From Pseudopyrenochaeta lycopersici (Eukaryota > Ascomycota > Dothideomycetes > Pleosporales > Pseudopyrenochaetaceae): a stretch of 64,000 nt of DNA. The stretch spans positions 620,001-684,000 of the forward strand of contig NHZP01000004.1 in the NCBI GenBank assembly GCA_003313425.1, in the 5' to 3' direction. The translations under genes and the position numbers were made by a program. Every line of letters starts with the position of its first letter. Positions within the stretch are counted from its first letter, which is position 1. Shown in pieces: positions 57,439-64,000 of this stretch. The notes below the pieces were generated by a model, which was not told the DNA's origin, searched no databases, and saw only the letters and a list, made by a program, of their open reading frames with translations.

Positions 57439-57929
57439 GCCATCTGGCCTCCACGGTGTCGACCGTTGGAGATCGTCAGCGGAGTGTGGGTCGCGTCGCT
57501 GCGGTTGTAAGAGGCAGAATGCAATTTTAATGCTCGTGCCATGCCGGGGCCATTAATGTTAGTGAGCCGGGAAAGCATCAGATGCCAGGCACGCTTCTCC
57601 ACGCTTCCCCAAATTGAGGCGTAGTGGGGTTAGCCCGTCGTCGCGTCAAACGGCGCATGCCGCATTAGGTTATTCTCACCACCACCAACGAGCACCCTTG
57701 CATCTTTATAACTTGTCATCGTGATATATGTTAAAAGTTCCGATATAGGTCCGACGTTTGAGCAGCCTCAAGTCCTTTGTCGCAGCCCCAAAGCCACAAA
57801 GCCACTCCAGCCCTTACCGAGTCTGGTCGCTAAGGCCTGTCGCTTTTTAAAGGGATACGGGCTTAGCTGAAGGCCAACCGACAACTGACATTGCGTTCAA
57901 CTTCATGCACTTCCTCGTAGCCAATCTCA
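57439..57929. promoter_or_regulatory. Divergent promoter between Zn2Cys6 regulator and CorA-like gene
   Basis: 491 bp between head-to-head start codons. It includes GC-rich DNA next to the regulator and a T-rich stretch before the CorA-like gene. An ATG at 57905, in a different frame from the proposed start at 57930, could act as an upstream start. Confidence 0.45.
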
Positions 57930-59575
57930 ATGATGACGAGCTATCGCGGCACGCCATTGAGGCTTTTAGAAGTATGGAGAAGTCAAACAGTATGTCAGTT
58001 TCGTTGCCAACCTTAACAATGCGCAATACTGAATCAACAAGGGGTCAAAATCCATGCGAAAACACGACGTCGCAATCGAAAGCCTCGATGATTGGCTGGA
58101 GAAAGAAGTAAGGCTGTAAATACCTTTCTTGGGGATGGGACTGATGGACAGACTGGAGTGCTTCAATCAATAGCAGCGGAAACTCGCGACTCTTTCTCCG
58201 TCCAGCAACCAACATTACAGTTATTGTCTGTTTCCTTGCATACCTTTGTCGACGGTAATCCTAACAAAACCCAGTTGTTGCAACTTCGGCGCTATCCCAA
58301 AGGCTCCAGAGTCTGGCACGCATCCCGTGGAGCGGATATGTGATGCTTTTAGCCTACATTGGTCGACATGGGAAGCGTTTACCAATAATAATGGCGCGTT
58401 TGCTAGGTACTTTGCAGCTGACCCCACGTCTGGCGTGATGACGAAAATGCGTAGGTGTCTTGCAGTTGATCTGTCGTGGTCGCTAACAGCCTTCCAGATC
58501 TCATTGTGAGAGTGCCACATTTCGTAATTGGCTCATATGGGCTCTCCCTTGTTTTCGATGCTAAGACGGCTAGCACGCGAGCACTACTATATGGCTATAC
58601 GGATAATGACTACAGAGAACTCACCCAGTACCTGGACGATAAGACGTCGATTTCATTCTTTCAAAATCCTTTGTTGCTTGCAAGCCACCTACTTCAGAGT
58701 TACCGAAAGAATGCCGAGGTGTATCGGGCAAAAGTTGATGGCTGCATATATCGCACTGAGATGTCACTTGGATATGCAGTTCCGGGGTCATTCTTGCATG
58801 ATTCTGCCACCACGACTCTAGGCAGAATGGATTTCGACCGTTTTGTGCGAAAGTTACACTCTTCCCATGATGACTACATGCGCCAACTGCATTCGTGCCA
58901 GACCGAGCTGGGCGCTCTCACGCATGTAGGCAACTTCGGCAAGGAGCTCGGCGTCTTTCTACACAAAACCTTCGACGAACTGGCCAAGGAGTCTGCAGCA
59001 TCGGTCACTGACACTGACGTTGTTGCTGCTAAGGAGTATATTGGGCATAAGATTGAATTTCAAATTAATCTGTGGTGGAGTATGCTGTCGCAGATGTCAG
59101 TTCTGAAGGACCGCACACAGACGCATATCAATCTGGTACGTCTTACCTACGTCTCGTATGGTAAGTTGCTAATTAATCCTAGATTTTTAGCCTCATTGCG
59201 CAAGACGAAAATCGGCTCAGTCGCTCCGTTGCTCAGAAGAGCGAAATGATAGCAGCCGCGAGTAAAAAGGATAGTGCCGCCATGAAGACCTTGGCTGTAT
59301 TGACAACAATATTTCTTCCGCCGACTTTCGTTGCGGTGAGTGATGAAGTAGCTCATCTTATTCATGAAGCAGAAAACTGACATGGGCAGACCTTCTTCAG
59401 CATGACAATGTTCGACTGGACGTCAGACTCAGCTCACACTCTAACCTCCTCAAAATACCTATGGATTTATTGGGCCGTCGCTGTTCCTCTAACTGCCCTT
59501 GTGCTCGTCACCTGGCGCATATGGTGGGAACTAGAAGAAAAGAAGTACCAGAAAGAACTACACAAAAAGAGGTAA
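57930..59575 (+). CDS. CorA-like membrane protein of fungi
   Basis: Seven exons: 57930-57989, 58042-58107, 58152-58254, 58310-58450, 58498-59135, 59183-59335 and 59390-59575, giving 448 aa. All joins keep frame, for example EKE|TGVLQSIAAETRDS, VD|ESGTHPVERICDAFSLHW, KM|HLIVRVPHFVIG, INL|IFSLIAQDENRL and VA|TFFSMTMFDW. The long N-terminal region is soluble. A helical segment runs through WWSMLSQMSVLKDRTQTHIN, and the C-terminus has two membrane helices (KTLAVLTTIFLPPTFVATFF; YLWIYWAVAVPLTALVLVTW). This is the CorA-like layout, but the magnesium-selective GMN motif is absent, so metal transport is not shown. Such proteins are numerous in filamentous ascomycetes and mostly uncharacterised. The two shortest 5' exons (60 and 66 nt) are the least certain. 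Confidence 0.78.
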
Positions 59576-60387
59576 CAAGACGTAGTGCAATCAAATACGA
59601 ATATACGATCCCCGCAGTAGCAACGACACGAAGCAACTTTAAATTTCGAGCATCGGAGTTTGAATTCCACCTAGAACCCGATCCCACTTTTACGACGAAC
59701 TTTGTCTACATGCGAGGGGACCGTGTGCGGGGAAATACTCCTAGTTGCACACTCGGCCCTGCATCTTCCGCTACACTGGGCTCACCTTGTGCTAGTTCTC
59801 GCAGCATCACCAAATGATCATCCTCGAGTCTCCCGATGACATATTAAAAATCCGAACCAACATGATCACACCTTGACAGCCGCTACAACAACACTCCGAG
59901 GAGCCTTAGAAGTGGAGTGGGCTTTTATGTATCTACCGGCGGCGGCCAGCTATTTCACGTTTCGCCCAAGCCGCTTTAGGCACTCGAAACATGTCGCCTA
60001 CTGTCATGATCCTTGTCATGGGATCAACCACTACCACTGGCAATTACTCCGTCCATTTCTTGTGCGTAAACCTTATCACGAGTGCCGGCACTTTCTCTAG
60101 AGCGCGGTCTGTAAGCCGAGCAGGGGGCTTTCGTATACGCTAAACATACCCTTTAATCAACAACAAGGGTCGTTTGGGAAATGTCACGACCTTTTCCACC
60201 ATTCAGCGATGGCTTTGGTTACCGATGATGACTTCGTTTCTTGAAGTATGCCTTGAATTTGGGGAGAAGCTCGGCCTTTCAAGCCACCTTATAGACCGAA
60301 GTTTCCATTGTCTTTGTGCGCCTCATTGCGATCTCCAATTCATTCGATTCAAGCCACTTCATTCCTTTCTATCTGCAGGTCAACGTC
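59576..60387. other. Arabinanase promoter region
   Basis: 812 bp between two plus-strand genes with no supported coding sequence. The segment just before 60388 is pyrimidine-rich, as often seen in fungal promoters. Confidence 0.5.
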
Positions 60388-61416
60388 ATGATGCGTACTC
60401 CTTTCATCCTTTCGCTCCTGGCGTCGCTCTGGTCAGCGACCGCAGATGGGTACGCCACTCCTATGAGCTGCAGCGGTGTCTGTACCAACGCTCACGACCC
60501 AGCCCTCATCCGCCGTGATGACGGAACATACTACCGATTCTCCACGGGCGGCAAGATTGCTATTCACAGCGCTCCAAGCATCACTGGACCCTGGACATAC
60601 AAGGGTGCTGCGATTCCGAACGGCTCTAAGATCAACCTGAATGGCCGGAATGATCTCTGGGTAAGTCAAGGGGTGATCATATCACCAAAATTAAACGTAG
60701 TCTAACCTGACTTGTAGGCACCCGACGTCACCAAGGTCGGAGATACCTACTATCTATACTACTCCGTCTCCTCGTTTGGTGTGCAAGACTCAGCCATTGG
60801 CGTCGCAACCAGCACGAACCTCGATACATGGACCGACCAGGGCGCCACCGGCATCTCCTCCAGCGCCGGGAAGAACTACAACGCCATTGACGGCGCCCTC
60901 TATTGGGACGGCTCGAAGTTCGTCATGTCTTTCGGCTCCTTCTGGGGCGATCTGTTCTCCGTGAACATGAACAACCCGCCACTAAAGGTCGCAAGCGGTG
61001 CCGCAACCACCAACATTGCCTTCAAGCCGGAGGGCGAGCACGCACAGGAAGCCGCCTTTATCGCGAAGAATGGCAATTACCATTACCTTTTCTTCTCCGT
61101 CGGCAAGTGCTGCGGCTACGACAGCAACAGGCCAGCCGCGGGCCAGGAATACAAGATCCAAGTCTGCAGATCGACCAGTGCGAATAGCGGTTTTGTCGAC
61201 AAGGCGGGTAAGAAGTGTACTGAGGGCGGCGGAACAACCGTCTTGCAATCTCATAGCTGGGTGTACGGACCTGGTGGTCAGGGTGTTTATTATGATCCTA
61301 GCCTTGGTCCTGTGCTGTACTATCACTATGTTGACACGCGCGTTGGATATAGTGATGGCCAGAAGAGATTTGGTATCAACAAAATCGATTTCTCGAGCGG
61401 ATGGCCGGTTGTGTAA
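60388..61416 (+). CDS. Secreted endo-1,5-alpha-L-arabinanase, GH43
   Basis: Extracellular glycoside hydrolase that cuts the alpha-1,5-arabinan side chains of pectin with inversion. Exons 60388-60660 and 60718-61416 give 323 aa; the intron is GTAAGT/TTGTAG, phase 0, restoring [40 protein letters not shown] is a signal peptide. The five-bladed propeller catalytic triad of GH43 is visible: base Asp in THAHDP-like NAHDPAL (Asp about 37), transition-state Asp in NAIDGALYW (Asp about 149) and acid Glu in AQEAAFI (Glu about 202). CCGYD and [12 protein letters not shown] are also typical of arabinanases. The length fits a one-domain enzyme without a carbohydrate-binding module. It is expected to be induced on plant cell wall substrates; no site was identified. 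Confidence 0.93.
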
Positions 61417-61885
61417 GCCTTGGGCTGGTGGCGTGAATGCGAGGATGGAGATTTCTTGTATATATCTTTCTGGCTGGCTACGTGTCTGCTCACTTCTTCG
61501 TATATATCATAGCATATCCTTATCTTTCTATCAATTGTGGATTGACCTCTCATATCGCAAGAGTGGAGATACGTGAGTGTGCTAAGTTTCGAAGTCGTTA
61601 GTGAGGAAATTTTATATTGATGGAACTCGCCTTGCGTACTTAGATTGCTTGATATCACGTACTAGACGGCAGAAATACACAACGCGAGAGGCCTTGGAAA
61701 GAGAAGAAAAGCGTAGATTTGCATTCGAACATCCTTACACTTACTGACCCCCGTCCACCCGGATATGTGAGGAAGTGTCCGTCCTAAACACCAGTACTAA
61801 ACTTAGTCCATTTTCAAACCGAGAAGAACGCGCCCAACGCCTAGCTGTGCAATGTTCTCGTAGCTTCCGCAATATAATACTTTGC
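61417..61885. other. Convergent 3' intergenic region
   Basis: This lies between the arabinanase (+) and the phosphatase (-). Only short frames are present, and it is presumably made of both 3' untranslated regions. Confidence 0.5.
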
Positions 61886-63644
61886 TCATTCCTGGTTTAC
61901 ACTTTGCAGTGGAATAACCCTGCCAGAATCCACGATGATTTGCTCGTCAAGCCTGGCGCCGATGTCCCCATATTCCAATCTCTTCCAAGTTGATATCCGT
62001 GCCTGGTTCGTATCGATCTCAAAGACACGCAATCGACGGTGGTAGTTGTTGTAGCCGCCATAGCCTCCAAAGCCGCTACCCCCAGCATAGCACATCCATA
62101 GTTCAGGCTCACCAGTCGCATGTTCTTTAGACAGCGAGCAATAGTCATTAACGTGGTCATGGCCGCATGAGACGGCCTTGACGTGGTACTCTACGAGAGC
62201 ATCCTTGAAGTGGCTGTTGAACCTTGGGGCGGTGATGGGCTCAGTCCAATTCCCGACTCGGTCGTTGTCTCCATTGCCGTACTCTGGGAGCGGAATATGG
62301 ATGAAGGCCATGTTGAGGTGCTTATGTGTATAATGACTATGTGCGTCTTTCAGGCTTTCGGCTGTGGTCTTGAACCATTTAATCTGATTCGGTTTGATCC
62401 AGTCGTAGCCTTTATAGTGAGCCTCATCGGGCGAGTACGAGTGGGTGTCGAGGAGGTAGATTGTCAGCGCAGAATGCTTACTGCTGTGAGCCTGAATTTC
62501 AACGAAGTAATTGCCGACACCCTCGATAGTGTTAGGGCCGGCTTCACTGAGCGAGTACGGGAGGGACTCGTAAAGATCCATCTGAGCATGGCGCGAGAGT
62601 GTGCCTTCATCATCGTGGTTGCCAAAGATGGCGGCATATGGTATCTTGCGCTTGGCAAGAGGTTCGATGATCTTGAACAAGGCCTGACACAATATTAGCA
62701 GTCTACTTTTAGTCGAGCAAGAAAAAGCTTACACTCTGAACATCAGGCGCAGTATCGCCATTGACCTGATCGCCAGACAAGACCACTAGGTCTGGCTTCT
62801 CCTCATCAAGCACTCTCTCGACGAATTCCAGAGTTCTGGGATCCGCATCGCAGTGGCCGCCATTAGCACCCTTGGGCTCGGGATCCCTGCACACGCCCAA
62901 GCCAGTGCTAAGGTGCAAGTCGGATATCTGCATGATTTTGAATTTGCCATCTTTTCTGATTTTCGGTACTGGCTTCTCGAGCTTGACTGGTGGCCCTCTA
63001 CGTATGCTCAGGCGAGGGTCTTTGCTATCCTTCCCTGTCTCCAAATGGAGAGCCCCATTCTTGACCAACTCCCACCCGGGACGCGGCTCTACCGCATCGG
63101 CTCCAAACAAGACGTCCACGGCGGTGACGGCTTTCTTCGAGTCGCTCGCGTGACGCTTGAGCGACCTCTTGACCCAGATACCAGCTGGCCGAGACTCCCA
63201 TTTTTCTGACGCCTGTGATTTCTCTCCCACGGCTGGGTCAAGTTTGCCAGTGCGCACGTCGATGACAACCTTGTCTTCAGTCTTGAGCTCCTCCTCTCGC
63301 TTGCGCTTAATGTGCACGTAGGCCTTGGACACCCAGCCAGTGCCCAGATACAGGTCCTTCTCCACGCGGTGCCATTTCTTCTGGTCCAACATGCACTTGG
63401 ACAAGGGATTCAAGGATGAGCATGTTTGTATGGTGATGTCGGTGATTACGAGGCCCTCGTGGTGTAATGGTAGGTGGCTATGGACGGCTTGGGGCAAGAC
63501 TCGGTAGCGGCTGTCGAGGAAGAAGACGACTAGGAAGACGAACGTGGTTATGGTCGCGAGCTGCAAGCCTGTCCGGACCTGCCGCTGTCAGGCTTGTCAA
63601 GTCATCTACGTGCAGTTCCCTATACATACTATTCGGCGCGTCAT
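61886..63644 (-). CDS. DCR2: Dcr2-like metallophosphoesterase
   Basis: Calcineurin-like phosphatase related to yeast Dcr2, which promotes cell-cycle entry and dephosphorylates Ire1 and Sic1. Exons in coding order are 63644-63630 (15 nt, MTRRI), 63584-62733 and 62683-61886, giving 554 aa. Without the small first exon no ATG is available upstream of the hydrophobic helix, and the join gives MTRRIRQVRTGLQLATITTF. Residues about 12-28 form a membrane anchor or signal. A family-specific N-terminal part (about 45-200) contains SKCMLDQKKWHRVEKDLYLG. The metal-binding motifs are ISDLHLS (Asp about 227, His about 229), LSGDQVNGD (Asp about 277), GNHDDEG (about 310-316) and VSCGHDHVNDY near the end, so all di-metal ligands appear present. 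An acidic or membrane compartment such as ER or vacuole is inferred. Confidence 0.88.
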
Positions 63645-64000
63645 GATGGATGCCTCCGCGAGCGCAGGAGCGGGCACATGAAGCCACAGTGGCGTTTACA
63701 ATGGGACTATGTTGCAGTGGCTATCTGCCGTCTCCATGACAAGAAAACCTTCTTCTGGGGGCTAGAGTTTGTGAGCAGGGTGGAGGCGCATGTGTGGTTG
63801 AAGAATGTTGGTCCATCCAGCTTGGCTGCCCGAACCCTTGGACTTGGATCGACAAAGGCGTGGCAGGGATTATCGATCACTCGCGTTACCCAGATGTGAT
63901 CCTTCTCAACGTTACTAGTCATCTCAGATACGTAGATGTAAGACGGTCAAGCTCTTGAGGCTAGTTTCGCTTTAGGACATTGTCAATCATCATGCAACCC
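63645..64000. other. Upstream region of phosphatase gene to window end
   Basis: 356 bp at the window edge. It should include the DCR2-like promoter. A 71-codon minus-strand frame (63707-63922) starts with ATG but has no recognisable feature, and is not called. Confidence 0.45.

Noticed and set aside
63707..63922. 71-codon minus-strand frame near the window end
   Set aside because: Could be a fragment of a gene beyond the window, but nothing in it supports coding function.
1..64000. tRNA, rRNA and CRISPR-like arrays
   Set aside because: I found no convincing cloverleaf, rRNA segment or regularly spaced repeats on either strand by reading.

Overview
The window looks like a chromosomal segment of a filamentous ascomycete (Pezizomycotina, and by gene content most likely a dothideomycete; the class is an inference). 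The evidence is a set of dense intron-bearing genes with 45-90 bp introns (GTAAGT/GTGAGT-like donors, CTAAC/CTGAC branch points), a Zn2Cys6 regulator, a CorA-like membrane protein, LAC12-type and drug-type MFS carriers, a secreted GH43 arabinanase and a short-repeat (MITE-like) DNA element. I reconstructed 22 protein-coding genes. Most are multi-exon, and exon joins were checked for frame by hand. No tRNA, rRNA or CRISPR array was recognised.

Left part (1-13 kb): a LAC12-like sugar permease (+) converges on a 1597-aa disordered protein with a C-terminal methyltransferase-like domain (-). A 3.6 kb gene-poor stretch follows. Housekeeping block (13-31.9 kb): an alkylguanine-DNA alkyltransferase, a TPR protein, an unusual protein kinase with coiled-coil and repeat tail, the oligosaccharyltransferase subunit Swp1/ribophorin II, an EF-hand light-chain-like protein divergent from the DENN/SPA protein AFI1, an AT-hook/TM protein, a patatin-type triacylglycerol lipase and a fungal protein of unknown function.

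Middle part (32-48 kb) is gene-sparse: a small secreted cysteine-rich, probably GPI-anchored protein, a DHA1-type MFS transporter, a 712-bp almost perfect fold-back element flanked by TA (39081-39792), a Cys/His-containing unknown protein and an SV2-like MFS transporter.

Right part (48-64 kb) carries a class III aminotransferase (glutamate-semialdehyde-aminomutase-like), an acyl-CoA dehydrogenase, a paraoxonase/SMP-30-like enzyme, an unknown protein and a Zn2Cys6 transcription factor. With the neighbouring MFS transporter these have the makings of a small metabolic cluster, but that is a hypothesis. They are followed by a CorA-like membrane protein, a secreted endo-arabinanase and a Dcr2-like metallophosphatase.

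The features most worth checking are the fold-back element and its internal tandem repeats, the kinase with a repeat tail, the putative metabolic cluster with triple TCGGAA repeats upstream of the aminotransferase, and the small secreted protein isolated between two gene-poor stretches.
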